From: CAWJFJ01 sp963800065
GTDB taxonomy: Bacteria; Actinomycetota; Acidimicrobiia; Acidimicrobiales; UBA8190
Direction: 5' to 3'
Assembly: GCA_963800065.1 (NCBI GenBank)
Contig: CAWCZO010000009.1
Coordinates: 391,920 to 455,919, forward strand
Length of the DNA: 64,000 nucleotides
In this document: piece after piece, positions 1 to 9,032 of the stretch
Layout: each line of letters begins with the position of its first letter
Numbering within the stretch: the stretch's first letter is position 1
Translations under genes and position numbers: made by a program
The notes under the pieces: model-generated
Told to the model about the DNA's origin: nothing
Databases searched by the model: none
What the model saw: the letters and a program-made list of their open reading frames with translations, nothing else

Positions 1-13
1 TCTCACGGCCTCG

Positions 14-334
14 GTGGTGTTCCCCCACCTGTCGGGTCCCGAAATCGAGCTCATCATCCTCGTCGGGGTGGGCGTCGGCCTCGTCATCGGCGGGTACCTC
101 CTGGTGCAGTCGCGGCAACATCGTGCCGCCGTCCTCGCCTCGGAGCAGGCGGCGCCGGGCGGTGGAGACCGATTGGTCCGGAGGGAGAATTGGCGGATGC
201 CACCGCTCACGTTGCTGGAACGGCCCGTCATGTCGAGACAGCGCAGGTTCGGGATGCTGACGCTACGCGGTTATCTGCTCTTCGCTTTCGCCCTCGTCAT
301 CGTGAAGGTCGTCGAGGTCGCCATCGGGAAGTAG
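14..334 (+). CDS. Small two-helix membrane protein of unknown function
   Basis: A 106-residue protein that I do not recognise. It has two hydrophobic stretches long enough to cross the membrane: residues about 11-31, rich in Ile, Val and Gly, and residues about 84-104 near the C-terminus. A basic, Arg-rich linker of some 50 residues separates them and would probably face the cytoplasm. The start is a GTG (GTG GTG TTC) thirteen bases into the window, so a longer N-terminus off the left edge cannot be excluded. It ends 6 bases before the convergent CBS-domain gene. Membrane location is inferred from hydrophobicity only. Confidence 0.6.
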   Translation: MVFPHLSGPEIELIILVGVGVGLVIGGYLLVQSRQHRAAVLASEQAAPGGGDRLVRRENWRMPPLTLLERPVMSRQRRFGMLTLRGYLLFAFALVIVKVVEVAIGK

Positions 335-340
335 CTGGGC

Positions 341-1606
341 TCAATCCTCGGCGGTCGCCATTCCGTAGTCGCGCCGCCATCCGGTGGGGAGGAGTTGTTC
401 GAGGAGGTCGTCGACGGTGATAACGCCGACCATGAGGTGGTGGTCGTCCATGACGGGCGCCACCGTGAGGTTGAAGTCGGACATCTTGCGGGCGATGGCG
501 TGGATGTCCCAGTCGGCGTGGACGTGGGGGGGGTCGGGCCGCACCACCGACCCCAGGGTGGCCGAGGGCACCGCCCGGACGAGCGAGACGACCGACGCCG
601 TGCCGGTGACCTGACCCACCTCGTCGCAGGAGAAGACGACGGCCAACGCCTCGGGGGGCGCCTGGCTGGTCCGAACGGAATCGAGGACGTCGGCGACCGG
701 GGTCGTCTCGGCCAGGACGAGGAAGTCGGGGCCCATGAGTCCCCCGGCCGTCTCCGAGTTGTAGCTCAGGAGGGCCCGGATCTTGCGTTGCTGGGCGGCC
801 GGGAGATTCTCGAGGACGGGGAGCCTGCGCTCCTGGTCGAGCTCCGTGAGGAGATCGGCGGCGTCGTCGGGGGCCATGGTGGCGAGCAGCCGGGCCGCTT
901 CGCCGTCGGATCGTGACCGGATGAACTCCAGTTGATGCTCGGCGTTCAACTCCTCGAAGACGTCGGCCTCGAGCTCGCGGTCCTGGCCCACGGCCTCGAT
1001 GATCTCCTCCCCCTCGTCGTGGGAGGCCGCTTCGACCAGGTCGGCGATCTGGGCCGGATGGAGACGGGCCAGCTTGCGGTAGGGGATGCGGAGCCGGGCC
1101 GTGGGGACATGGGCCACGAACGGCTCGATGCTGGCCCAGTCGACGACGGTCCCCGTCCGGGTCGGGATGTGCCGGGCCAGCGGGCGGGGGAGCAGGCGCC
1201 GGAGTGCCACGCGGGGGCTCGGGTCCACGCCGACGACTTCCCAGCGGGCGTCGAGACGGGCGATCTCGATCTCGTTGGCCCGGATGAGGCGGGCCCCTTG
1301 GAGATTGATGAGGTGGCGGGCCAGGAGGTCCTTCACCAGGAGCAGCTCACCGGGTCGGCGGTCGAAGCGCTGGAGGTTGACCGTCTCGCCCACCAGCTCG
1401 ACGCGCCCCGGGCGGATGTCGGCGATGCGTTCGATGGGGACGAACAGCGAGCGCTGACCGATGCGGACGACCAGGCCCGAGAGCGGTGGGTGGGGATTGT
1501 CCCCCAGCCTGACGATCAGATCCTCGACCCGGCCCAGCCGGTCCCCGTTGCGGTCCACGAGCGCGCTCTTCACCACGCTCGACAAGTGCAGGATCTCGAT
1601 GGCCAT
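341..1606 (-). CDS. Soluble PRC-barrel / MgtE N-domain / CBS-domain protein
   Basis: A 421-residue protein. A PRC-barrel-like N-terminus (motif GDRLGRVEDLIVRLG, about residues 18-32) is followed by a second barrel-like stretch. An MgtE intracellular N-domain lies at about 190-300 (IADLV, FEELN, LLATMAPDDAADLL), then a CBS pair to the C-terminus. The transmembrane channel domain of true MgtE magnesium channels is absent, so this looks like a cytoplasmic Mg2+ or nucleotide sensor rather than a transporter. The reading frame runs upstream to 1759, but I choose the ATG at 1606 because GAGGAG sits 9 bases before it and homology-like sequence begins there. It is divergent from the glycosyltransferase. 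The family call is good; the role is inferred. Confidence 0.8.
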   Translation of the reverse strand: MAIEILHLSSVVKSALVDRNGDRLGRVEDLIVRLGDNPHPPLSGLVVRIGQRSLFVPIERIADIRPGRVELVGETVNLQRFDRRPGELLLVKDLLARHLINLQGARLIRANEIEIARLDARWEVVGVDPSPRVALRRLLPRPLARHIPTRTGTVVDWASIEPFVAHVPTARLRIPYRKLARLHPAQIADLVEAASHDEGEEIIEAVGQDRELEADVFEELNAEHQLEFIRSRSDGEAARLLATMAPDDAADLLTELDQERRLPVLENLPAAQQRKIRALLSYNSETAGGLMGPDFLVLAETTPVADVLDSVRTSQAPPEALAVVFSCDEVGQVTGTASVVSLVRAVPSATLGSVVRPDPPHVHADWDIHAIARKMSDFNLTVAPVMDDHHLMVGVITVDDLLEQLLPTGWRRDYGMATAED

Positions 1607-1803
1607 GCGTCGGTGCTCCTCGAGCAGCGGCGGTACCCGCGTCCACAAACCTAGTGGTTCGGCACCGGCCGGAGGCGCCTCGGCCGGTCGCCGGCCACCC
1701 CACACGTTTGCGCCCCGAGACCCATCCGGGGGAGGCTGATCGGCCATGGTCGCCGTCATGGGGAACGGATTTGCTTAAGAGCCCCAGGCAGCGGGTGATC
1801 GAG

Positions 1804-3141
1804 GTGCGCCGGTCGTGGGAGCGCAGCAGGCACGTCCAGGTGCCCCCGCCGCGAGCCCCCGAGCCCCCCGGCCCCGGGGGCCTGCGCATCGCCTACCTGG
1901 TCTATCGGGGTAATCCCCGGTGTGGTGGCCAGGGTGTGTACACCCGTCACCTGGCCCGTGAGCTGGTGGGGCTGGGCCACTGCGTGGACGTCCTGGCCGG
2001 GCAGCCGTGGCCCGAGCTGGACGAGGGCGTCGGCTTCACCCCGGTGCCCGGCCTCGATCTCTACCGCGATCCCGATCCCTTCCGGGTCCCGCACCCCCGG
2101 GAGTTCCGGACACGGGACGACCTCCTCGAGTTCGCCATCATGTGCACGGCCGGGTTCCCCGAGCCGAGGACCTTCTCCCGGAGGGCCCGCCGGATCCTCG
2201 CCGCCCGGCGTGACGAATATGAGATCGTCCACGACAACCAGTGCCTCGGGTCCGGGCTGCTCGGAATGCTGGACGACGGATGGCCCCTGCTCACGACCCT
2301 GCACCACCCGATCACCGTCGACCGTGAGCTGGCGCTGTCGCACGCCGAGAATGCCTATCGCCGGCTGACCCAGCGTCGCTGGTTCGGATTCCTGGGGATG
2401 CAGATCAGGGTGGCGCAGCGGCTCCCCCGCGTGGTGACGGTGTCCGAGTCCTCCAAGGCGGACATCGCCGTGCAGATGAAGGTCGACCCGAAGCGGATGA
2501 CGGTGGTTCCCGTCGGCGTCGACCACACCGTCTTCCGCCCCCGCCCCGACCGTCCCAGGGCCTCCGGGCGGATCATGGTGACGTCCTCGAGCGACGTCCC
2601 CATGAAGGGTCTCGTCCCTCTCCTGGAGGCGGTGGCCAAGCTGCGGACCGAACGTGAGGTCGAGCTGGTGGTCATCGGCCGGCCGACCGAAGGCGGCCGG
2701 GTGGCGCGGACCATCGAGCGACTGGGCCTCGCCCCCGTGGTGCGGTGCGCCAGCGGGATCAGCGACGACGAGCTCGCCGTGCTCTACGCCGAGGCCCAGG
2801 TGGCCGTGGTGCCGTCGCTCTACGAGGGGTTCTCCCTGCCCGCCATCGAGGCCATGGCCTGCGGGGTCCCCCTGGTGGCCACCACGGGGGGGGCTCTCCC
2901 CGAGGTGGTGGGGACCGACGGCGAGACCGGTCTCCTGGTGGCGCCGGACGACGCCGAGGCACTGGCCTCGGCCATCAGGCGGATCATGGACGACCCGGCG
3001 CTGGCGGCCCGGCTGGGCGCCGGCGGCCGGGACCGGGTGCTCGGCCGCTTCACCTGGGAGGCCACGGCACGGGGGACCGCCGAGCAGTACCGGGTGGTCC
3101 TCGAGGAGCACCGTGGTGGTGGGGGGAGGGTGCCGTGCTGA
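1804..3141 (+). CDS. Glycosyltransferase family 4 (GT-B fold)
   Basis: Transfers a sugar from a nucleotide- or lipid-linked donor; the acceptor is unknown. The N-terminal Rossmann domain begins with RIAYLVYRGNPRCGGQGVYT, the glycine-rich acceptor-side loop. The C-terminal donor domain carries the EX7E signature in YEGFSLPAIEAMACG, followed by GGALPEVVG, typical of GT4 retaining enzymes. The frame is open back to 1654, but that part overlaps the divergent gene's likely 5' end and looks non-coding. In-frame GTG codons at 1795, 1804 and 1840 are the candidate starts; 1804 is a compromise. It overlaps the following methyltransferase by 7 bases, so the two are probably translationally coupled in a three-gene operon ending at 5005, likely for a surface glycan or glycolipid. 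Confidence 0.85.
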   Translation: MRRSWERSRHVQVPPPRAPEPPGPGGLRIAYLVYRGNPRCGGQGVYTRHLARELVGLGHCVDVLAGQPWPELDEGVGFTPVPGLDLYRDPDPFRVPHPREFRTRDDLLEFAIMCTAGFPEPRTFSRRARRILAARRDEYEIVHDNQCLGSGLLGMLDDGWPLLTTLHHPITVDRELALSHAENAYRRLTQRRWFGFLGMQIRVAQRLPRVVTVSESSKADIAVQMKVDPKRMTVVPVGVDHTVFRPRPDRPRASGRIMVTSSSDVPMKGLVPLLEAVAKLRTEREVELVVIGRPTEGGRVARTIERLGLAPVVRCASGISDDELAVLYAEAQVAVVPSLYEGFSLPAIEAMACGVPLVATTGGALPEVVGTDGETGLLVAPDDAEALASAIRRIMDDPALAARLGAGGRDRVLGRFTWEATARGTAEQYRVVLEEHRGGGGRVPC

Positions 3142-3848
3142 CCGTCGACTACACCCGCCTCGGTGTGAGTCGGGGCGAGCGGCTGCTCGACCTCGGGTGC
3201 GGCGGCGGACGGCACGCCTTCCAGGCCGTGCGGCTCGGGGCCCGGGTGGTCGCCCTCGACGCCGCCGGCGACGAGGTGACGCAGGTCCGGAACACCATCG
3301 GGGCCATGGTCGACGCCGGCGAGGTCCGGGTCGACGACGAGGCCGGGGTGGTCCAGGGCAACGCCCTGCGGCTGCCGTTCTCCGACGGGACTTTCGACCG
3401 GGTCATCGCCGCCGAGGTCCTCGAGCACATCCCCGACGACAACGCGGCCATGGCCGAGCTGTCACGGGTCCTGCGTCCGGGGGGGACGATGGCCGTGACC
3501 GTGCCGCGCTACGGCCCCGAGGTCGTCAACTGGGCCCTCTCCCACGAGTACCACGACGTCCCCGGGGGGCACGTGCGGATCTACCGCCGGTCGACCCTCC
3601 TCGGGCGCTTGCGCCGGGCCGGGCTCCGGCCCCTGGACAGCCACCACGCCCACGCCCTGCACTCGCCCTATTGGTGGGTGCGATGCCTGGTGGGACCGCG
3701 CCGCGACGACCATCCCGTCGTCCGGGCCTACCATCGGCTGCTCGTTTGGGACATCACCAGCGCGCCCCGGATCACCCGGACGGCGGAGCACCTGTTGAAC
3801 CCCCTGCTCGGAAAGAGCCTCGTCGTCTATCTGGAGAAGCCGGCATGA
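3135..3848 (+). CDS. Class I SAM-dependent methyltransferase
   Basis: A 237-residue methyltransferase. Motif I, LLDLGCGGGRHAFQA, is near residue 20; an acidic strand (VVALDAAGD) follows, then the motif IV region (FDRVIAAEVLEHIPDD) and the LRPGG turn of Methyltransf_11 proteins. The GTG start at 3135 lies inside the end of the glycosyltransferase gene, and the stop overlaps the next gene's ATG by four bases (ATGA). This tight packing suggests the protein methylates the product made by its neighbours. The substrate cannot be read from the sequence. Confidence 0.88.
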   Translation: MLTVDYTRLGVSRGERLLDLGCGGGRHAFQAVRLGARVVALDAAGDEVTQVRNTIGAMVDAGEVRVDDEAGVVQGNALRLPFSDGTFDRVIAAEVLEHIPDDNAAMAELSRVLRPGGTMAVTVPRYGPEVVNWALSHEYHDVPGGHVRIYRRSTLLGRLRRAGLRPLDSHHAHALHSPYWWVRCLVGPRRDDHPVVRAYHRLLVWDITSAPRITRTAEHLLNPLLGKSLVVYLEKPA

Positions 3849-5005
3849 TCCCCACCCAGCGCCTGGTGCCGGCCCCCGCCGGTGAGACCGTCGATTCGTT
3901 GATCGATCATCGCCCCCTGGCCGTGCCCCTGCCCGAGGTCGGCGGTGTGCTGACGGCATCGGAGGTGGAGGAGACGGCCGCCTCGATCGCCGCCGTCCAG
4001 CGTCACGACGGGATGATCCCGTGGTCCGAGGGTGGGCACTGCGATCCCTGGAACCACGTCGAGGCGGCCATGGGCCTGACCGTCGGCGGTTTCCACAAGG
4101 AAGCCCTGCTGGCCTACCAGTGGTTGGCCGACAGCCAGCTGCCCGACGGTTCGTGGTTCAACTACTACCTCCCCGGGATCGGCGTGAAGGACCCCCGACT
4201 CGACACCAACGTCTGCGCCTACGTGGCCACCGGGGGATGGCACCACTTCCGGGTGACGGGCGACACCTCGGTGCTGGCCGGGATGTGGCCGATGATCGAC
4301 CGGGCCCTGAGCTTCGTGCTCAGGTGGCAGACCGAGGACGGGACGGTCCTGTGGTCGGTGGACCCCGATGGTCGACCCGGGCGGTACCCGCTCCTCACCG
4401 GTTCGTCGTCGATCTACCACGCCCTGCGGTGCGGGGTGGCGTGTGCCGAGGCCCTGGGCCGGGAGCGTCCCGACTGGGAGCTGGCGGCGGGCCGGCTGGC
4501 CCACGCCATCGCCGTGGCCCCGGACGCCTTCGAGCCCAAGGACGACTTCGCCATGGACTGGTACTACCCGGTGCTCTCGGGTGCCGTCGAGGGGGCGCCG
4601 GCGTCGGCCCGGATGGAGAGGTGGTGGGAGACGTTCGTGATGGACGGGCTCGGGGTGCGGTGCGTGTCGACCAACCAGTGGGTCACCGCCGCCGAGACGG
4701 CCGAGTGCGTCCTGGCCCTCGACGCCGTGGGAAGGCGGGCCGACGCCTTGGCCCTGTTCACCTGGGCCCAGGCGCACCGCTGCGACGACGGCTCCTACTG
4801 GACCGGGATCGTCTATCCCGGGCGCGAGACGTTCCCCTTCTCCGAGCGGACCACGTACACGGCGGCCGCCATCATCCTGGCCGCCGACGCGCTGGCCGAC
4901 GCCTCACCGGCGGCTGGACTGTTCCGGGGGGAGTCGCTTCCCCGCGGCCTGGACCTCACCGCCCCGCGCCCCGAGCGGCTACGCCCGGAGGGGCGACGCG
5001 CCTGA
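3845..5005 (+). CDS. Alpha/alpha-toroid (prenyltransferase / six-hairpin glycosidase-like) protein
   Basis: A 386-residue protein of the six-hairpin or prenyltransferase-like toroid class. It shows repeated helical hairpins with aromatic turns (QLPDGSWFNYYLPG near residue 100, RTYTAAAIILAADAL near the end, and an SIYHAL segment between). It contains acidic and aromatic clusters but no DxDD motif of a terpene cyclase, so a sugar- or polyprenol-processing role fits better than cyclisation. Its ATG overlaps the methyltransferase stop. The last 50 bases overlap the convergent methyltransferase gene. With the upstream GT4 and methyltransferase it forms a compact operon for an unidentified glycoconjugate. 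Fold confidence is moderate; function is unknown. Confidence 0.75.
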   Translation: MIPTQRLVPAPAGETVDSLIDHRPLAVPLPEVGGVLTASEVEETAASIAAVQRHDGMIPWSEGGHCDPWNHVEAAMGLTVGGFHKEALLAYQWLADSQLPDGSWFNYYLPGIGVKDPRLDTNVCAYVATGGWHHFRVTGDTSVLAGMWPMIDRALSFVLRWQTEDGTVLWSVDPDGRPGRYPLLTGSSSIYHALRCGVACAEALGRERPDWELAAGRLAHAIAVAPDAFEPKDDFAMDWYYPVLSGAVEGAPASARMERWWETFVMDGLGVRCVSTNQWVTAAETAECVLALDAVGRRADALALFTWAQAHRCDDGSYWTGIVYPGRETFPFSERTTYTAAAIILAADALADASPAAGLFRGESLPRGLDLTAPRPERLRPEGRRA

Positions 5006-5726
5006 GGATCCGCAACGAACCGCACTCGCCGTCCTCGGTGAATTCACCCGACGTCAGGGCGGCGTTCCACAGCTCGTAGGGGGGGCGGCCGCCGTCGGCC
5101 GGGTCGGGGAAGACGTCGTGGATGGCCAGCCACCGGCCCACCGCCACGTGGGGGGCCCAACCGGTGAAGTCGGCCCAGGCGGGCTCCTGGCCGTGGCCAC
5201 CGTCGATGAAGCACAGGTCGAGGGGGGTCCTCCACCGCGAGGCGATGGTGGGGGAGTCCCCGACCAGGCCGACGACGCAGGCCCCGAGCCCGGCCCCGTC
5301 GATCGTCCGGCGCCAGAAGGGCAGGGTGTCGATGCGGCCCGTGGTGCGGTCGACGACGTCGTGGTCGTGGTGGTCCCAACCCGGTTGGTTCTCCTCCGAC
5401 CCGTGGTGGTGGTCCAGGCTGAAGAGGACCGCCCGTCCGGCCTCGGCTGCCGCTCCCAGGTAGACCGTGGATTTTCCGCACCAGGCGCCGATCTCCATCA
5501 GGGTGGCTCCCGCCGGGTTGGCCGCCGCGGCGCGGGCGGCGGCGTCGAGGAGGGCGAGGCCCTCGTCGTCGGGCATGAAGCCCTTGGCCGACCGGGCCAG
5601 GACGATGAGGTCCTCGACCCGTCCCGACCGCACCGGTGAGGGGCCGGACGTCGGTGGGCCGGACGTCGGTGGACCGGACGTCGGTGAGGACGTCGGTGAA
5701 TCGGACATTGGCGGGTCACTCCTCAT
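4956..5726 (-). CDS. Class I SAM methyltransferase (Methyltransf_24-like)
   Basis: 256 residues. The motif-I region is LMEIGAWCGKSTVYLGAAA, in the style of O-methyltransferases that act on glycans or secondary metabolites. LDLCFIDGGHG provides the metal or SAM-adjacent loop typical of Methyltransf_24. The N-terminal 30 residues are a low-complexity Pro-Thr-Ser-Gly tail built from direct DNA repeats. The start overlaps the stop of the upstream GDT1-type transporter gene by four bases, so both are co-transcribed. The 3' end overlaps the convergent toroid-protein gene by 50 bases. It could be a fourth member of the glycan cluster on the other strand; that is inference. Confidence 0.8.
   Translation of the reverse strand: MRSDPPMSDSPTSSPTSGPPTSGPPTSGPSPVRSGRVEDLIVLARSAKGFMPDDEGLALLDAAARAAAANPAGATLMEIGAWCGKSTVYLGAAAEAGRAVLFSLDHHHGSEENQPGWDHHDHDVVDRTTGRIDTLPFWRRTIDGAGLGACVVGLVGDSPTIASRWRTPLDLCFIDGGHGQEPAWADFTGWAPHVAVGRWLAIHDVFPDPADGGRPPYELWNAALTSGEFTEDGECGSLRILRRVAPPGVAARGAGR
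5643..5698. repeat. Short tandem repeat coding a Pro-Thr-Ser-Gly tail
   Basis: Three 15-base units and a shorter fourth, each containing GGACGTCGGTG. They encode the repeated PTSGP tail at the N-terminus of the minus-strand methyltransferase. Such a repeat can change copy number by slippage without breaking the frame. Confidence 0.7.
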
Positions 5727-6310
5727 CCTCGGGCCGCCGAGACGGCGGTGTAGACAGCGAATCCGGCCAGGATCGCACCGGCGGCCTTGCGGATGACGCC
5801 GAGGGGAAGGACCCGCAAGAGGGCCCGGCCCCCGATGACGCCGATGCCCACCACGACGACCAGCGCGGCGGAGGCACCGACGAAGACCGACCAGGGCTGG
5901 TGGTAGTGGGCGGCCAGGTTGGCCGTCATGATCTGGGTCAGGTCCCCGAGCTCGGCGGCGATGATCACGGCGAAGGAGGTGAGGGCGACGTGGCGGTCGC
6001 GTCGTGGACGCAGCGCCTTGCCCTCACCCTTCCGCTCGGCGGACGCCTCGGCCGTGAGGAGGAGATAGAGCGCGCCGGCCACGAAGAGGGCGGCCACGAC
6101 GGACTCGACGGCCCGGTGGGGCAGGAGCTCGAGAAGGCGCCCGGCCAGGACGGCCACGGCGCTGTTGACCAGCATGGCGGCGGCCGCTCCGGTCCAGACG
6201 GGCAGGGGCCGGTGCCGGCTGGCCAGGACGATGGTGGCGATCATGGTCTTGTCCGGGAGTTCGGCCACGAAGATGACACCGAAGGTGACCGCGACGACGC
6301 TCAGGTCCAT
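5723..6310 (-). CDS. TMEM165/GDT1 family cation transporter
   Basis: A 195-residue polytopic membrane protein with about six hydrophobic segments in two related halves. Each half carries the family signature E-x-G/P-D-K/L-T: VAELPDKTMIA near residue 16 and AAELGDLTQIM near residue 118. Members of UPF0016/GDT1 move Mn2+ or Ca2+ in exchange for protons. A charged loop at about 88-106 separates the halves. It is the first gene of a pair with the downstream methyltransferase (ATGA overlap) and lies 25 bases after pepN on the same strand. Ion specificity cannot be told from the sequence. Confidence 0.88.
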   Translation of the reverse strand: MDLSVVAVTFGVIFVAELPDKTMIATIVLASRHRPLPVWTGAAAAMLVNSAVAVLAGRLLELLPHRAVESVVAALFVAGALYLLLTAEASAERKGEGKALRPRRDRHVALTSFAVIIAAELGDLTQIMTANLAAHYHQPWSVFVGASAALVVVVGIGVIGGRALLRVLPLGVIRKAAGAILAGFAVYTAVSAARG

Positions 6311-6335
6311 GGTCGGCGGCCCGCCAGGAGACCAC

Positions 6336-8951
6336 TCAGCCGGCGCGACGGTCGACGGCTGCGCTCAGGACGGCGTCGGCTCCCCCGAGGCGGGCCACGA
6401 ACGCTTCGTTCACCCCCAGGCGCTCGACGACCTGGTCCACCGTGCGCTGGCCGCTCGGAACGGGATGGGTGCCGATGAAGGTCCGGACGTCGTCGGCCAG
6501 GGCGTGGTCGCGGCAGAGCAGGCGGACCCCGTCGAGCATCCGGGGGACGATGTTGGCCGGGAACCGTGCCATCAGGTCGTCCCAGTCCTGGCGGACGCGC
6601 CGCCACGTGGCGGGGCCGTGATCGCGGTGGGCCAGGAGTTGCTGGACCACGAAAGGGGCGTTTTGGGTGCGGACCTCGGTCCGGGCCAGCTCGAAGACGC
6701 GCGCCGCCAAGGCCGGGTCGGGGAAGACGGTGAGGCCGTAGAGGTAGCGGGATTCCGCCTGGGGGGTGGCCGGATGACGGTAGAGCTCGAGGAAGGTGTC
6801 GAACTCGGCGTCACCGCCGGCCGTGGCCGCCACCGTGACGATGGTGGAGGCCAGGTCGGGATCGAGATCGGCACCGCCGGCGACGGCGTCGGCGTGGAGG
6901 GTGGCGCACCGGCTGCGGACCGCTGCGTCCTGGCCCACGGTGCCGAGCATCCCCAGGAGCTGGGCCCGAAGCGTCGCCGTGCGCTCGTCCTCGCCGGCCG
7001 GGGCCCGCCAGCCGAGTCGGGCGAAGGGCGCCGCCATGAGGGCCCGGGTGTAGGCGGCGACGACGGGGCGGGTGGCGTCGTCGACGGTGTGGTCGAGGAA
7101 CCGCATCGCCCCGCTCACCTGGCCCCAGACGTCGGGGTCCTCCTCGTCGTCGAGGGCCTCGGCCAGGGGGAGGAACTCCTCCAGCTGGGCCCGGCCGGCC
7201 ACCACCGAGGCCCAGGTGTCGCCCAGGATCATGAACCGTTCCGAGGCGTCGAGGGCGTCCAGCCGACCGGCCAGGCGCCCCAGGTCCCTCGCCGGGTACC
7301 GGACGCGGTAGTAGCCCGATGCGCCGGCGTTGACCACGGCCACGTCGTCATCGTCGCTCATGTGGTCGAGGGCGACGACTTCGGCGTCGGTCCCGAGGAG
7401 GACGCGTCGCTCGGCGCCGCCGGTGGTCCGTATGAGGACGGGGATCTTCCAGTCCGATCCGATGGAGCTGGGCCCCCGGGATGCGGCGAAGGAGAACGGC
7501 TCCTGGGTCAAGGTGAGCTGCGCCCCGTCGGGTCCGGTCGTGTCGCCCACGGTGACGAGCGGGAATCCCCCCTGGAGGATCCAGGTGTCCATGATGTCGC
7601 GGACGGGCTCGCCACTGGCCGCCTCGATGGCGTCCCAGAGGTCGGAGGTCTCGGTGTTGGCGAACCGGTGGGACTCGAGGTAGCGGCGGATGCCGGCGCG
7701 AAACGGCTCCTCCCCCAGGTACCGCTCGAGCATGCGCAGGACGCTCGCCCCCTTCTGGTAGGTGAGGACGTCGAACATGCCCTGGGCCTCGTCGGGGGAG
7801 CCCACCGGGTACTCGACGGGCCGGGTGGAGTGGAGGGCGTCGGTGGCCATGGCCAGGTCGCGGTCCATGCCGAAGCTGATCCACCGCCGCCATTCGGGGC
7901 GGAAGGCGTCGACGCAGAGGAGCTCCATCAAGGTGGCGAAGGCCTCGTTCAGCCAGATGCCGTTCCACCACTTCATGGTGACGAGATCGCCGAACCACAT
8001 GTGGGCGATCTCGTGGGCGATGACGTCGGCGATCCGCTCGAGCTCGAGTCGGGAGGCGCGTGCCGGGTCGACGAGGAGGAGGGCCTCTCGGAAGGTCACG
8101 CAGCCCAGGTTCTCCATGGCGCCGAAGGCGAAGTCGGGGATGGCCAGGAGGTCGAGCTTCTCGGCCGGGTAGGAGATGCCGAACCAGCCCGTGAAGAAGC
8201 GCAGGGCGTGGGCGGCCACCTCGAGGGCGAACGAGGTCATGTCCTGTTTGCCCGGGACGTGGACGATCCGGACCGGAATGCCGTCCACATCCACCGGCGC
8301 CGTGCTCACCAGCTCGCCGACGACGAAGGCCACGAGGTAGGTGGACATCACCATGGTGTCGGCGAAGCGGACGCGTCGCCCGTCGCCGGGGAGGGGGGAC
8401 TGTGAGAGCACCGGCGCGTTGGAGTAGGCGTCGAGACCGGGGGCGACGTCGAGGGTCAGGCTGAAGACGGCCTTGCGGTCGGGCTCGTCAAAGCACGGGA
8501 AGGCCCGGCGGGCGTCGGTCGCCTCGAATTGGGTGGTGGCCAGGGAGTGGTCGATCCCCGCCGCATCGGTGTAGGTCGAGCGGTAGAAGCCGTGCAACTT
8601 GTCGTTGAGAACGCCAGTGAAGGAGATCCCGATGGAGAGCGGTCCGGGGCCGACGGGCTGGGCCAGGGTGAGGAGGATCCGTTCGGTCCCCTCGTCCACC
8701 GTGGCCGTGGCGGGCACGACGGTGCCGTCGCTCGTCACCTCGCTGGTGGTGACGGCCAGCTCGGCGCCGTGCAGGGCAATGGCATCGACCCGGTCATGGG
8801 CGGTGGCCTCGATGCGGACCTCCCCGCTGAAGGTGGCGGCCTCCAGATCGGGAGCGAGGCGGATCTCGTAACGTTCCGGCTCGACCGTGTAGGGGAGCCG
8901 GTGCGCGGCGGAGGGATCGGTGCTGGTCGAAGCCCCGGGAGTGGTCATCAC
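6336..8951 (-). CDS. pepN: Aminopeptidase N (M1 zinc metallopeptidase)
   Basis: An 871-residue cytosolic M1 aminopeptidase that removes N-terminal residues from peptides. It has the exopeptidase motif GAMEN, and about 35 residues later the zinc site HEIAHMWFGD with the distal glutamate in WLNEAFATLMEL. The C-terminal ERAP1-like helical domain fills the last 350 residues. The length is normal for actinobacterial PepN. The first codons are GTG ATG; TAGCGT lies 6 bases before the GTG, with no Shine-Dalgarno, suggesting leaderless translation. It is divergent from the PfkB kinase gene. Confidence 0.95.
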   Translation of the reverse strand: MMTTPGASTSTDPSAAHRLPYTVEPERYEIRLAPDLEAATFSGEVRIEATAHDRVDAIALHGAELAVTTSEVTSDGTVVPATATVDEGTERILLTLAQPVGPGPLSIGISFTGVLNDKLHGFYRSTYTDAAGIDHSLATTQFEATDARRAFPCFDEPDRKAVFSLTLDVAPGLDAYSNAPVLSQSPLPGDGRRVRFADTMVMSTYLVAFVVGELVSTAPVDVDGIPVRIVHVPGKQDMTSFALEVAAHALRFFTGWFGISYPAEKLDLLAIPDFAFGAMENLGCVTFREALLLVDPARASRLELERIADVIAHEIAHMWFGDLVTMKWWNGIWLNEAFATLMELLCVDAFRPEWRRWISFGMDRDLAMATDALHSTRPVEYPVGSPDEAQGMFDVLTYQKGASVLRMLERYLGEEPFRAGIRRYLESHRFANTETSDLWDAIEAASGEPVRDIMDTWILQGGFPLVTVGDTTGPDGAQLTLTQEPFSFAASRGPSSIGSDWKIPVLIRTTGGAERRVLLGTDAEVVALDHMSDDDDVAVVNAGASGYYRVRYPARDLGRLAGRLDALDASERFMILGDTWASVVAGRAQLEEFLPLAEALDDEEDPDVWGQVSGAMRFLDHTVDDATRPVVAAYTRALMAAPFARLGWRAPAGEDERTATLRAQLLGMLGTVGQDAAVRSRCATLHADAVAGGADLDPDLASTIVTVAATAGGDAEFDTFLELYRHPATPQAESRYLYGLTVFPDPALAARVFELARTEVRTQNAPFVVQQLLAHRDHGPATWRRVRQDWDDLMARFPANIVPRMLDGVRLLCRDHALADDVRTFIGTHPVPSGQRTVDQVVERLGVNEAFVARLGGADAVLSAAVDRRAG

Positions 8952-9032
8952 CGGTGCACGCTACCAACGCCTCCCCGAGCGCCCCGGACGCCGGTACGTG
9001 GGCGGCGGCGACGCGCAGTAGGTTCCTGGTCC

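Noticed and set aside
6165..8405. Plus-strand open frame of 746 codons opposite pepN
   Set aside because: Asp/Gly/Glu-rich shadow of the pepN coding strand; zinc-peptidase motifs are on the other strand.
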